Assembly (NCBI GenBank): GCA_044507625.1
Contig: JBIQJE010000018.1
Coordinates: forward strand, 1 to 64,000
Length of the DNA: 64,000 bases
Reading direction: 5' to 3'
Origin: Hyphomicrobium_A sp044507625
Lineage (GTDB): Bacteria > Pseudomonadota > Alphaproteobacteria > Rhizobiales > Hyphomicrobiaceae
This document shows positions 17,063-26,266 of the stretch, piece by piece. Position numbers and translations under genes: made by a program. The number at the start of each line of letters is the position of its first letter. Position 1 is the stretch's first letter. The notes under the pieces were generated by a model. The model saw nothing but the letters and a program-made list of their open reading frames with translations, was not told where the DNA came from and did no database searches.

Positions 17063-18868
17063 ATGGCGGAGATGATCCCAGAGAAACTGCCGGCCAAGAG
17101 CACGGCCGGAGAGAAGCGCGTTTTCTCGGCGCTCGAGCGGCTGCCGGAAAACTGCCTCGTCTACTACGAGCCCGTCGTCCAGTCGCGGCATCCCGATCTC
17201 ATCGCGCTGATGCCTGAGATCGGCGTCCTGGTCATCGAGGTGAAAGACTGGCGCCTGGCCGAGATGTCGAACGTCACGGCCGAGACGGTAACGATCAATC
17301 GCCGCGGCAAGTCGGAGACGGTTCAGCATCCACGCAGGCAGGCGCGGGGCTACATGCTGCGGCTGATGGACGAATGCCGCAAGCATCCTCAGGCCAGCAA
17401 GCTGATGCAGGACGGCGGCCGTTACTCGGGCGGCTTTGCCTTTCCGTTCTGCCACATCACCGTTCTGAGCAACATAAACCGCGGCCAGATCGAACGCGAG
17501 GCGCCGGAGCTGACGCGGCTGTTCCCGCCGGGCGTAACGATCACGCGCGACGAGCTCGCGAGCTGGGAAGAGGCCGATCCCGCCGCGCTGCTGGCAACAC
17601 TCAAGTCCTGCTTCGATCCTTGGTGGCCGTTCCCATCAATGACGTCGATGCAGGTGGACATACTGCGGAGCGTCATCCATCCGGAGGTGGTGATCCGCGC
17701 CAGCGAGACCGAACTCGCCGTGCTCGATCTGCGCCAGGAGCGCAATGCACGTGCCATCGGAACGGGACACAGGATCGTCTACGGCGTCGCGGGCTCGGGC
17801 AAGACGGTGCTGCTGATCGCCCGCGCGAAGCTGCTGGCGGAGGATACGGCAAAGCGCATCCTGGTCCTTTGCTATAATCGGCTGCTGGCGCAACACATCA
17901 GGGTGGCGCTGTCCGCCCGTCGCGGCGTCGAGGCGATGACATTCCACCGCTGGGGTGTCCGCTCTGGCGTTGACTTCCGCAAAGGTGAAGAAGATGGCGC
18001 GTTCGGCGAGCGTCTGCTCTCGCGCATGCACAGCAGCTCGGATTTGCGCGGCCAGTTCGACGCGGTGCTGATCGATGAAGCGCAGGATTGGCCGTGCTCG
18101 TGGTTCCAGTGTGCCAAGCTGGCGCTCAAGGAGCCAGACACTGGCGATCTTCTGATCGTTGGCGATGGCAGCCAGTCGCTTTACCGGAAGCGCGATTTCA
18201 CTTGGGCTGACGCGGGCGTTCACGCTAGCGGCCGCGTGCTCAATCGCAAGTTCGACCTCGATCGCAACTACCGCAACACGGCAGAGATCCTCAGCGTCGC
18301 GCGCACATTCGCCGCGCGGACGGCGGGAAATATTCAGCAGATGCCGGCGATACCTGTTGGTCCCGATACCGCCGTTCGCTCTGGATCGGAGCCGCTGCTG
18401 ATCCAGCTCGATGATGCCACGAGCGAGGTACACTACGCCGCCGCGTTGATCGAGACCTGGCTCCGCGGCGGACTGGAGATTGGCGGACGGCATCAGCGCA
18501 TCAAGCCGAGCGACATAGCGGTGCTCTATCCGCGGCGGCGTCCCGATGCATCTGTGACGCCGCTATGTGAGCGACTAAACGGCTTCTCGCGTGTGGTCGT
18601 GCTGTCCGGAGATAGCCCGACCGGCTCGCTTCAAGATGAAGCGGTGAAGATCTTGTCGATGCACAGCGCCCGCGGTTTGCAGTTCCGAATTGTCCTGCTG
18701 CTGTGGACCGATCTGCTGGGGCGTTCCGAGAGCGGCAACGAAGAAACCGAACGCGGCCTGCTCTACGTCGCTACCACTCGCGCCGAGGACCTGCTCGTGA
18801 TCCTCCATTCCGGCAAGTCGCCGCACATTGACGAACTCTATCGTGCTTTTGGAAGAACCTCTCAATAG
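17063..18868 (+). CDS. NERD-domain superfamily 1 helicase (UvrD-like)
   Basis: This 601-residue protein has an N-terminal NERD nuclease-related domain (about residues 10-130) with the PD-(D/E)XK-type residues D45 (HPDLIAL) and E59/K61 (VIEVKDW). A UvrD-like helicase follows: Walker A GVAGSGKT at 241-248, Walker B LIDEAQDW, the glutamine/arginine motif DLDRNYRNT, MHSARGLQF as motif V, and LLYVATTRAEDLLVI as motif VI. It is predicted to unwind and cut or process DNA. Similar stand-alone NERD-helicases are frequent in defence islands, consistent with its neighbours here. Confidence 0.9.
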   Translation: MAEMIPEKLPAKSTAGEKRVFSALERLPENCLVYYEPVVQSRHPDLIALMPEIGVLVIEVKDWRLAEMSNVTAETVTINRRGKSETVQHPRRQARGYMLRLMDECRKHPQASKLMQDGGRYSGGFAFPFCHITVLSNINRGQIEREAPELTRLFPPGVTITRDELASWEEADPAALLATLKSCFDPWWPFPSMTSMQVDILRSVIHPEVVIRASETELAVLDLRQERNARAIGTGHRIVYGVAGSGKTVLLIARAKLLAEDTAKRILVLCYNRLLAQHIRVALSARRGVEAMTFHRWGVRSGVDFRKGEEDGAFGERLLSRMHSSSDLRGQFDAVLIDEAQDWPCSWFQCAKLALKEPDTGDLLIVGDGSQSLYRKRDFTWADAGVHASGRVLNRKFDLDRNYRNTAEILSVARTFAARTAGNIQQMPAIPVGPDTAVRSGSEPLLIQLDDATSEVHYAAALIETWLRGGLEIGGRHQRIKPSDIAVLYPRRRPDASVTPLCERLNGFSRVVVLSGDSPTGSLQDEAVKILSMHSARGLQFRIVLLLWTDLLGRSESGNEETERGLLYVATTRAEDLLVILHSGKSPHIDELYRAFGRTSQ

Positions 18869-19079
18869 CGAAACCGGCACTGCTATGAGCAGAGGTCGGC
18901 GTATCGTTGGCGCGGTTAGAGCTACACTGGGTCGGCAGTCGGCTCCGCCGAGTTTGCGGAAATCGCGGTGCCGCCGAATGCCTCGGCGCCACCAAATCCC
19001 TCCGCTAATAGCAGCAGTCGGAATACGGCGCCAACGCGGAACCTCATAGCAGATCCGCAGTTGGCACCGCATGGCGCCA

Positions 19080-21314
19080 TCACCACTTGTATTGGACGCC
19101 GCTGTAGATCGCTCTCCCAAGGCTGGGGTTGAACAGCTCGGACGCGGCCGTTGCCGTCTCGGCCGTCATCGTGGTCGAGATATACCGCTCATCGAGCAGG
19201 TTGCGGCCTTCGATGTAGCCAGACCATCCGTTGCTTCGTTCATAGCCCACCTTGAAGTTGAACAATGCATACGGATCTATAGTGAGCGTGTTTGCATTGT
19301 CGGCGTAGAACGACTCCGGCATCCACTCAACGTTCGGGCCCGCATAGAAGCCGTCCAGAGTTCTGTATAGCACTTCCGCCCGCAGATAATGCCGGGGCAC
19401 GCCAGGAAGCTGGTTGTCGCCCCAAGTCGCGTCGCCATTGAAGAAGAAATCGTTGTGGTTGTAAGTGAGGTTGAACCAGAGGCGATCCTCGCGTTCGAGC
19501 ACCGAGCTCAGCAGCGCGATGCCGACGCTCGCCTCAACGCCCTGATGTACGGTGCTCCCGGCGTTCACGATCCCGCAGGTGCCGGGCTGGTATGTCGTCA
19601 GGCATTGGAACTCGTTGTGCAACTCGGCACGGTAGAGCGACACATCCCAATTGAAATCTGCTCGGGAGCCGCGAGTGCCGATCTCGTATGTGGTCGCCGT
19701 CTGCGCCTTGAGGTTAGGGCTAGGCGGCGACGTATAGGACGTGGTGTCGAACGTCGGCACCTCGCCGCTGCGTGATACGTTCGCGAATATCTGCCAACTA
19801 CGGTCGATGTCCCAAAGGATGCCGGCCTTCGGACTCCAAAGATTGAACTCCCGATGGCCGGAGTCGTCGAGATTGGTATCGCCGGCGAAGCAGCACAGGG
19901 TGTCGTCTGCGAAGAAGCGGTCGCGGCGGTCGCGTACGGCATGCGTGTATTGCGTGCCAGCAATCAAGGCGACGTCGCGCAACACATAAAAACTGTTCTC
20001 CACGTAAGCCGAATAATTTTGCGACTTGTCGACCGTCGATGCGGTCCGATCGCCCTTGACGGCGCCTGTCTCGTTGAAAAATTCGTTGAGGTCGATTGTA
20101 CCATTGTGAACGTTCACGCCCGCAATGAGGCGGTTGCGGAATCCGTCGATGAGGCGCTCATCAGTGGTGCGCGCAAATGCACCGTAGTCGCGCACCTTGT
20201 AATCCAGCCAGCGATAGATCGGATGCTCGACGTGCCTGGAGACACCGAACACGCCAAGCTCGACCAGCGTTTCCGGCGCCAACCGCAGCGTCGTCTTGTT
20301 GGCGACGCGCAGTGAGTCGATGTTACGCTGCTGGTCCAGACGCACCCATTCGGGGTTGGCGGCCCGCGGCGAGTTCAACGCCGCGTCCTTGGTCACCTCC
20401 CCCGGCAGACGGCCATGCCAAGTGTTGGCGTTGACGTAGAAGCGCGTCTCGGCATCCTCCGACAGCCGATAGCCGAGGTTGGCGCTCAAGCGCTCAATGT
20501 AGCCGTTGCTGTGCTCACGATAGCCATCCTCGCGCTGCGCTGACAGATTGACGAAGTAGTCCACTGGACCGGACACGCCACCCGCGCTCACGGCACCCTT
20601 GACGTACCCAAAGCTGCCGGCATCTACCCGTGCGCCAAACGCATCGCTGTCGTATCCCGTGGGGGTCACGAAGTTGACCGCGCCGCCAAGCGAGTTGGAG
20701 CCGTAGCGCAGCGCGTTGGCGCCTTTGAAGACCTCGACGTACTTGTAGGCTGTGGGATCCATCTCGAAGAGATCGGCAAGGCCATCCGCCGTGTTGATGG
20801 GGATGCCATCCATGAACATGTTGATGCCGCGATTGCCGTAGTTGCGCGTCAGGCCCGAGCCGCGGATCGAAAGGCGTGCGTCCGGGCCCCATCGCGTCTG
20901 GACGATGACTCCCGGCACCTGTCCGAGCACGTCCTTTGCGGTACTGGCCGGCCCGTTCTTGAATACAGAGTCGGGCACGACCTCGACGCCGCCGGGGATC
21001 TGATTGAGGATAGCCTTCGCCTCAGCCGTATTGGGCACCGACAGGCTTCCAGAACGTGCGGTCGTGCTATTGCCCTGAGATGTCGTTGCAGCCGGAGATG
21101 TCGCCGGAGATGCTGCAGCCTGCTGCGGGCCGGTCTTCGGCTTCTTTGTCGACTTGGCCTTCTTGGGGACTGCGCTCTGTTCAACCACGATCGGTGGAAG
21201 TGGCGTCGGCGCGGGAGCGGCTTCCTGCGCGTGGGCTGCCGCGATGGAAGTCACGAATGCTGCTGTGACGATCGCTGACGCACACGCGCGCGCTGACTTG
21301 ATACTCGGATACAT
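19080..21314 (-). CDS. TonB-dependent outer-membrane receptor (FecA-like)
   Basis: This 744-residue receptor has a signal peptide ending near HAQEAA, a TonB-box-like LPPIVVEQ near residue 41, and a Lys/Ala/Thr-rich linker. A plug domain follows at about 90-210 (VPGVIVQTRWGPDARLSIRG, NMFMDGIPINTADG, YGSNSLGGAVNF), then a 22-strand barrel ending in an aromatic residue (QYKW). It imports a metal chelate or other large ligand across the outer membrane using TonB energy. Siderophore or metal specificity cannot be read from the sequence. It is the last gene of the beta-barrel/receptor group 19.1-24.9 kb. Confidence 0.93.
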   Translation of the reverse strand: MYPSIKSARACASAIVTAAFVTSIAAAHAQEAAPAPTPLPPIVVEQSAVPKKAKSTKKPKTGPQQAAASPATSPAATTSQGNSTTARSGSLSVPNTAEAKAILNQIPGGVEVVPDSVFKNGPASTAKDVLGQVPGVIVQTRWGPDARLSIRGSGLTRNYGNRGINMFMDGIPINTADGLADLFEMDPTAYKYVEVFKGANALRYGSNSLGGAVNFVTPTGYDSDAFGARVDAGSFGYVKGAVSAGGVSGPVDYFVNLSAQREDGYREHSNGYIERLSANLGYRLSEDAETRFYVNANTWHGRLPGEVTKDAALNSPRAANPEWVRLDQQRNIDSLRVANKTTLRLAPETLVELGVFGVSRHVEHPIYRWLDYKVRDYGAFARTTDERLIDGFRNRLIAGVNVHNGTIDLNEFFNETGAVKGDRTASTVDKSQNYSAYVENSFYVLRDVALIAGTQYTHAVRDRRDRFFADDTLCCFAGDTNLDDSGHREFNLWSPKAGILWDIDRSWQIFANVSRSGEVPTFDTTSYTSPPSPNLKAQTATTYEIGTRGSRADFNWDVSLYRAELHNEFQCLTTYQPGTCGIVNAGSTVHQGVEASVGIALLSSVLEREDRLWFNLTYNHNDFFFNGDATWGDNQLPGVPRHYLRAEVLYRTLDGFYAGPNVEWMPESFYADNANTLTIDPYALFNFKVGYERSNGWSGYIEGRNLLDERYISTTMTAETATAASELFNPSLGRAIYSGVQYKW

Positions 21315-21389
21315 TTTACGCTACTCTCTAGGCACGGCGTCTAGACGATAAGCAAAGGGAGAGCCTTTGAGCCCTCCCTTGCCTTACGA

Positions 21390-22100
21390 TCAGAAGCGGT
21401 AGTTGATGCCGACTTTCGCGGTTTCCAGGTCAAGCTCGGAGCCGAACCAACCGCTGGGCAGCCGGTATTCTTTGTCCTCGAGGTCGATGTAGAGGTACTC
21501 GGCCTTTAGCGAGACGTGCTGCGAAAGCGCGTACTCGATACCGCCGCCTGCAACATAGCCGCTTCGGGTCTCGGAGAACGTACCGCCCGGGCGGCCAATG
21601 CCGCCACCAACCTGGAAGGTGCTCTCGATACCGGCGTACGCAAGACCGCCGGTTCCGTAGACAAGGAATTTTCCGGCAGTGAACCCTAGCCGCCCGCGAA
21701 TGGTGGCAAGCCAGTTCACATCGTAGCCGGCATCGGTCGTGCTCGGAGAGAAGAAGCCGACGAACTGCGTATCCCCGGTGAGATCACCTCCCGCGATGTC
21801 GGCTTCGATGCCAACAACGAGCGAGTGGATTTGCAGGTTGAAGCCTGCTTGACCTCCAGCGATGAAACCGTCGGTATCGACGGTCGGGTCGAAGCGCGTC
21901 GTCCGCGCCGGATTGGCGACGAAGCTTTCACCCGTGCCCTGACCATATCCAACGTGGGTGCCGACATAGAAGCCGGTCCAGTTGTGGACTTCGCGGGGCG
22001 CGTCCTTGATGCTGTCGTGGTGGTAGTGCTGAGCGCTGGCAGGTGCAGCGAAGGCCGTGATGGCGAGGGCGCCGGCTGCGGCGATGAGCGTGTTACGCAT
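21390..22100 (-). CDS. Outer-membrane beta-barrel protein (Omp25/31-type)
   Basis: The protein has 236 residues: signal peptide of about 23 residues (cleaved near ASAQHYHH), then WTGFYVGTHVGYGQGTG and GFIAGGQAGFNLQ. These are typical of the eight-stranded porin-like/Omp25-Omp31 surface proteins of Hyphomicrobiales. The C-terminus ends with aromatic phenylalanine (GINYRF), the usual barrel-assembly signal. It lies between two TonB receptors on the same strand, with gaps of 60-75 bases, so it may be part of that transcript. Confidence 0.9.
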   Translation of the reverse strand: MRNTLIAAAGALAITAFAAPASAQHYHHDSIKDAPREVHNWTGFYVGTHVGYGQGTGESFVANPARTTRFDPTVDTDGFIAGGQAGFNLQIHSLVVGIEADIAGGDLTGDTQFVGFFSPSTTDAGYDVNWLATIRGRLGFTAGKFLVYGTGGLAYAGIESTFQVGGGIGRPGGTFSETRSGYVAGGGIEYALSQHVSLKAEYLYIDLEDKEYRLPSGWFGSELDLETAKVGINYRF

Positions 22101-22160
22101 TTGATCTACTCCAGTGAATTTTGTAGCCCGAAAGGGCGATTGGATGAATGGATGTGCTGA

Positions 22161-24413
22161 TCAGAAATCGAGGCTCAGGCCGACGTTGAAGGAGCGTCCG
22201 GGTCCGTGCACTTCGGCCCTGTCGACCATCCCTCCGTTCAGCCCGTAGAGGACAGCGCTGTAACCGCCGAGCGGGACCTCGTAGTCGGTATCGAATACGT
22301 TCTCGATGCCGGCATCGAAGCGGAAGCCGCTGGCAGCGTAGCTGGTACGCAGGTTGAGCAGTGCGAATGCGCCGGTCCGGGCTTCGCCACGCACCTCATC
22401 GACGCGATTTTTGGCGGCCACAGCCTGGACTTCCGCCACGTTCGTCCAATTGCCGAGCGCGTGCGTGACGGCAAACCGGGCATTGGCCGGCATGAGGTTG
22501 AATAGGTAGGTGTCGTTGTCGAGATCGCGGCCGGCGACATAGCTGAATGTGCCACCGATGCTCCAGTCACCCCACCAATGGCCGAGCGCCTTCATGGCCT
22601 CGATATCGACCCCGCCGAGCTGTGCGTCGTGATTGACGAACTGCAGGAAGGTGCGGTCGGATGGCAGTCCCTCGCGGCCAGGGTTCAGTTCAACGCCGAT
22701 GTAGTCGTTGACGTAGGAGAGATAGCCGCTCACCTTCACGTGCCAGTCTCGATGCCCGGCATCGTGCCAGGCGGCACTTGCGCGTAGCGAGTAGGCCGTT
22801 TCGGGATCGAGGTCGATGTTGCCCTTGTAGGCGTTCAGGTCGCCGAACCAGTTGATCATGGTGCCGGCCATGACCGAGTTCGACCAGGTGTAGCGCTCGT
22901 AGAGATTGGGCGATCGCGTCTTGCGGGCGACGCCGAAATCGTAGGCCTGCGTGGCGTCAGGCACATAGCGCGCCGTTGCCGTCACGTCGACGTTGATATC
23001 CTTGCGCTTGTGATCGAGAGCGTTGAAGGCGTTCGCGTCGGCGTCGTATATGGGGCTGTATCCGACTACGTCCCCGGTATCGCTGACGACGTAGTCCGCA
23101 CGGGCGCCGACAAGCGTTGTCCACGCGCTGGACCACTGCTGCTCGAGTTCGGCGTAGACAGCAGCGCGGTCCCGCTTGCCGCCATTGATGTTCCAATAGG
23201 TGTTGGGACCCATCATCGGTTCGGCGCCGGGCAGCGGCGGCCACCAATCGTCGAGGCGATAGCGGTGGTACTCGTGTCCAACCCGCAGCAGGGAGTTCTC
23301 GTCGAGATAAACGCCGGCCTTTAGCTCATAGCCGGTATCGCTGCCGCGCGTATCCATGGGCATGCCCATCATGAACACGCTCATCTTCTCTTCGAGCAGA
23401 TCCATCTTGTGCCGGATCGCCTGGCGATAGATGCGCGCTTCGGCGAAGCCCCAGTCGAACTGCTCCTTGTAGAAGGCGTTGACCGAGAAGCTCTTGTTGT
23501 CGGTCATGTCCATGACCTGATTGACGAAGCCCTGGTAGGGAATCGACTGCCAACCGAAGTCGATGCCGAACCTGTCGCTTCCCGCGCGCCCCGCGGCTTG
23601 CAGCAGGTGATTGGTGGCCTTGTACTGGGTCGAATCCACCGTGCGCCCGCTACCGTCGTTGTACTGGTCGGCCTTAACCGTCGTGCCGGTATAGGCGATA
23701 CTGGCATCCTGCGTTGCGGCATAGGCATGCACAGTGGCACCAAATCCGTCGCCATTGCTGCGGTAGAAGGTCGAGAGCCGGCCGCCGGAGATGAAGCTCT
23801 CGCTCGCGCTGGCGAATTGCGGGGTCGGAGAATTGACGGCGAGAGTGCCGCCGAGGCTGTCGCCGCCCATGCTGACCGGCGGAACGCCCGCCACCACGGA
23901 GACGCTGCCGGCAGCGTTGGCATCGAGATACGACAGCGCTGGATTCATGTGGTTGCCGCAAGACGAAGTCAGCGTCATGCCGTTGACCACCACCTTCAGC
24001 CGGTCGTCGCCGAAGCCGTTCAGATACGGCAGTGAGGAAACGCCACCACCGGTTTGGAAACTCATGCCGGGGAAGCTTTGGAACAGCTTGGCGCTGTCGT
24101 TGCTGCCTACCAGTTCGGATGCTTTAACTGTTCGCTCTTGCGCGAACGCCTGGTTGGCGGCTGGAGAGTGCGCCATTGGTGCTGACTGCTCATCAGGCTC
24201 AGAGCTAGACGGTGCCATGGCAGCAGGGCTGACAGGCTTCTGCTTCTTGGCTGCTTTCTTCTTCGGTGCAGTCGTGGACGGAGCTTCAACCACCACCGGC
24301 GGCAATGTCGTCTCTACATTAGCTTCCTGCGCTTGTGATCCACACGGAATGGACATTACGACGAAGGCGGCCGACGCCGACCATAGTGGCCGGGATCTCG
24401 CGCTTTTACGCAT
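22161..24413 (-). CDS. TonB-dependent receptor, possibly copper-related
   Basis: The protein is about 750 residues from the ATG at 24413, where a clear signal peptide starts (MRKSARSRPLWSASA); 11 more residues are possible from 24446. The TonB box is LPPVVVEAP, with a Lys-rich linker. The plug contains SCGNHMNPALSYLDANAAG followed by PPVSMGGDSLGGTL, which I associate with the OprC/NosA-like branch of receptors. An exposed loop is methionine-rich (MSVFMMGMPMD), a feature seen in copper-binding proteins. A DUF2946-like gene sits just upstream on the same strand, a pairing often met in copper loci. Copper as ligand is inference. Confidence 0.88.
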   Translation of the reverse strand: MRKSARSRPLWSASAAFVVMSIPCGSQAQEANVETTLPPVVVEAPSTTAPKKKAAKKQKPVSPAAMAPSSSEPDEQSAPMAHSPAANQAFAQERTVKASELVGSNDSAKLFQSFPGMSFQTGGGVSSLPYLNGFGDDRLKVVVNGMTLTSSCGNHMNPALSYLDANAAGSVSVVAGVPPVSMGGDSLGGTLAVNSPTPQFASASESFISGGRLSTFYRSNGDGFGATVHAYAATQDASIAYTGTTVKADQYNDGSGRTVDSTQYKATNHLLQAAGRAGSDRFGIDFGWQSIPYQGFVNQVMDMTDNKSFSVNAFYKEQFDWGFAEARIYRQAIRHKMDLLEEKMSVFMMGMPMDTRGSDTGYELKAGVYLDENSLLRVGHEYHRYRLDDWWPPLPGAEPMMGPNTYWNINGGKRDRAAVYAELEQQWSSAWTTLVGARADYVVSDTGDVVGYSPIYDADANAFNALDHKRKDINVDVTATARYVPDATQAYDFGVARKTRSPNLYERYTWSNSVMAGTMINWFGDLNAYKGNIDLDPETAYSLRASAAWHDAGHRDWHVKVSGYLSYVNDYIGVELNPGREGLPSDRTFLQFVNHDAQLGGVDIEAMKALGHWWGDWSIGGTFSYVAGRDLDNDTYLFNLMPANARFAVTHALGNWTNVAEVQAVAAKNRVDEVRGEARTGAFALLNLRTSYAASGFRFDAGIENVFDTDYEVPLGGYSAVLYGLNGGMVDRAEVHGPGRSFNVGLSLDF

Positions 24414-24566
24414 CTTTACAACTCGACTTTTAGATAGCTGGCACAAGCCTGCTCATCGCCCGCGTCGAGACACGTTCGTGCAGCTAGATGAGCAAGGGAT
24501 CGGAACAGGCACGCAGCAAAGTCCTGACGTATGGCAGGCCGTGAGCGGACGTGCGTTTGCTGGGTG

Positions 24567-24929
24567 TTAGCCGGTTGGTGGACCGCGCGCGGGATCTGGC
24601 AGTTCGTAGCGCGCAAGCAGCGCGATCAAGGCGGGCGGCGCGCTGGATTGAATGACTGTATGTGCGGTCGCCGGAAGGCCGATCGGCGCGCTCAACAATG
24701 CAACGACGGAAGAGGCCGCGTACGGGCAGGTTAGGCTGCTGCCCTTATCCTTCTTCTTGTCGCGTGGAATGCCATCGGCGTCGAGATCGACGGATATAGC
24801 ACCATGTTCGGTGCAGATGACAACGGAGAAGGTGCCCGGCTCGTTGCCGAATTCGAGCATCAGTCCTGGCGCCAGCAGGCTGCGCAGGATCAGCGCGAAC
24901 GCAACAAAACTCCCAATACGAGAACGCAC
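24567..24929 (-). CDS. DUF2946-like small exported or membrane protein
   Basis: This 120-residue protein starts at a GTG with GAGG upstream. The N-terminal hydrophobic segment (residues 6-24) is followed by a short conserved-looking region with VICTEHGAI and a later SLTCPYAA, giving two spaced cysteines as in the DUF2946 family. A Pro/Ala-rich tail contains a second hydrophobic stretch. DUF2946 genes commonly adjoin copper chaperones and TonB receptors; here the receptor is 154 bases downstream in the same direction. The molecular role is unknown. Confidence 0.68.
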   Translation of the reverse strand: MRSRIGSFVAFALILRSLLAPGLMLEFGNEPGTFSVVICTEHGAISVDLDADGIPRDKKKDKGSSLTCPYAASSVVALLSAPIGLPATAHTVIQSSAPPALIALLARYELPDPARGPPTG

Positions 24930-25593
24930 AACTCACCTCACCAATCAGCAGCCATAGGTGAGTGGCGCGCGCACATCAACAGCATTTCGTCGATAACGCG
25001 TCATTGCCAAATCGCCTGTGGCTGGCTTGCGACGGCGGCGCGGGCCGCACGCGCAGATGCTGTCAAAAGGTCCCGATTGCAGTGCGCCGCACAAGGTTTG
25101 AGAAGGTCTAGGCGGCGTGTCAGAGCATCTGGCGTGTGATCGCCTGTGAAGATTGGAGTTTGACGACGCGATGCCGAGTTTGCGGACATGCGACCCCCAG
25201 CACTACGTGAGCGAGTGTGCTGCGCAGCCTCGCCCGCAAACCAACCCTGAGCGGACCACCAACCGCGCACGGCAAAGAGGGGGTCATTTTCTGCGCCGGT
25301 CCCCGTGCGAATTGGCAGATTGCCGCCTTCCCCGCCAAGCTGGCACCGCGGCTGTTGCCGGAATCGTCTCCCATGACTGATCTTCGTTAATCGGCCCGCG
25401 GCAATCCCTGTTGAAGAAATGGAACCGCTGTCTCGACCAAAAAGCGAATCAGCCTATTCAGTGAGCAGGATTGGTCCACCTGACCTGTCGCCAAGTCAAA
25501 ATAGACCGATTAGATTACAGCGCTTGCCGGCTCCTTTTCAGATGCTGGCGCTTAAACGGCGACCACCAGCATGACTCGGAAAGGACCATCGTC
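24930..25593. other. Gene-free stretch between divergent genes
   Basis: About 660 bases lie between the DUF2946-like gene and the next plus-strand gene. Several open frames of 60-110 codons exist on both strands, but none has a recognised domain or coherent start. It must hold both promoters; I see no clear operator. Confidence 0.45.
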
Positions 25594-26253
25594 ATGGCCG
25601 TATTGCGCCTTACGTCTGCCAATCTGGAATTCCTGAAACGCGAACTCCGACGCGGCTATGCTGATATCGGCTCGGCGCACCGCGTCGAGGGCCTTGCCGC
25701 CGCCTGCCGCTATCGCTCCCACGCGGCGCAGCTTGCAGCATTGCGAGCCGAGGCTGATGCCCTTCCTGTGATCAACGTAGATGCGGGTCGTTGGGCCGAA
25801 AGGCTTGCGGAGCTCGGGTGTGCAAGCGTTCCCGGCGATTGGCTAGATGCGTGTGTGCGTTCACCGCAGTTGCCAGATCCGTGCTGGGTGGAATTCGATA
25901 CGCGTGCGCGCGGCATCGGCGAGCGTTGGTTCTACCGGTGCCGGGCCGGGAGCCTACCCTACATTACGATTGAGATGGCGCGGAAATATGCGGCGCTGGA
26001 GTGGGACTGCATCACAGTCAACTCAGAGCATGACGCCCTTGTCCGGGAAGATAGCGGGCACCCCATCGTCGACCGTCTTTTCGCGACGTTCCAGCGCATC
26101 TCGGCGGGTAGCGGGGCAAGGCCGTATTTCTGCGGTAGTGCCTTCGTGGGCTCTATCAAGAGTCTTCGCCCCGATATCGCGCAAACGCTCGCCGATGAGT
26201 TCTTTGTTGCGCTGTATCAGGCAAGCCGCCCGGATACACTTGCCGCTGCTTAA
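25594..26253 (+). CDS. Hypothetical island protein preceding the ApeA-like gene
   Basis: This 219-residue soluble protein starts at an ATG with AAAGGA upstream; an in-frame reading from 25471 is longer but unsupported. The first 55 residues form a helical segment (LEFLKRELRRGYADI, then HRVEGLAAACRYRSHAAQL) of a type I have seen at the N-terminus of plasmid and island proteins. The remainder has no motif I can name. It is separated from the HEPN gene by only 13 bases, so the two are an operon and may function together. Confidence 0.65.
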   Translation: MAVLRLTSANLEFLKRELRRGYADIGSAHRVEGLAAACRYRSHAAQLAALRAEADALPVINVDAGRWAERLAELGCASVPGDWLDACVRSPQLPDPCWVEFDTRARGIGERWFYRCRAGSLPYITIEMARKYAALEWDCITVNSEHDALVREDSGHPIVDRLFATFQRISAGSGARPYFCGSAFVGSIKSLRPDIAQTLADEFFVALYQASRPDTLAAA

Positions 26254-26266
26254 GGAAGCAACGCGG

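Noticed and set aside
24930..25593. Open frames of 60-110 codons in this gap
   Set aside because: They are on both strands, lack ribosome sites and recognisable domains, and overlap each other.
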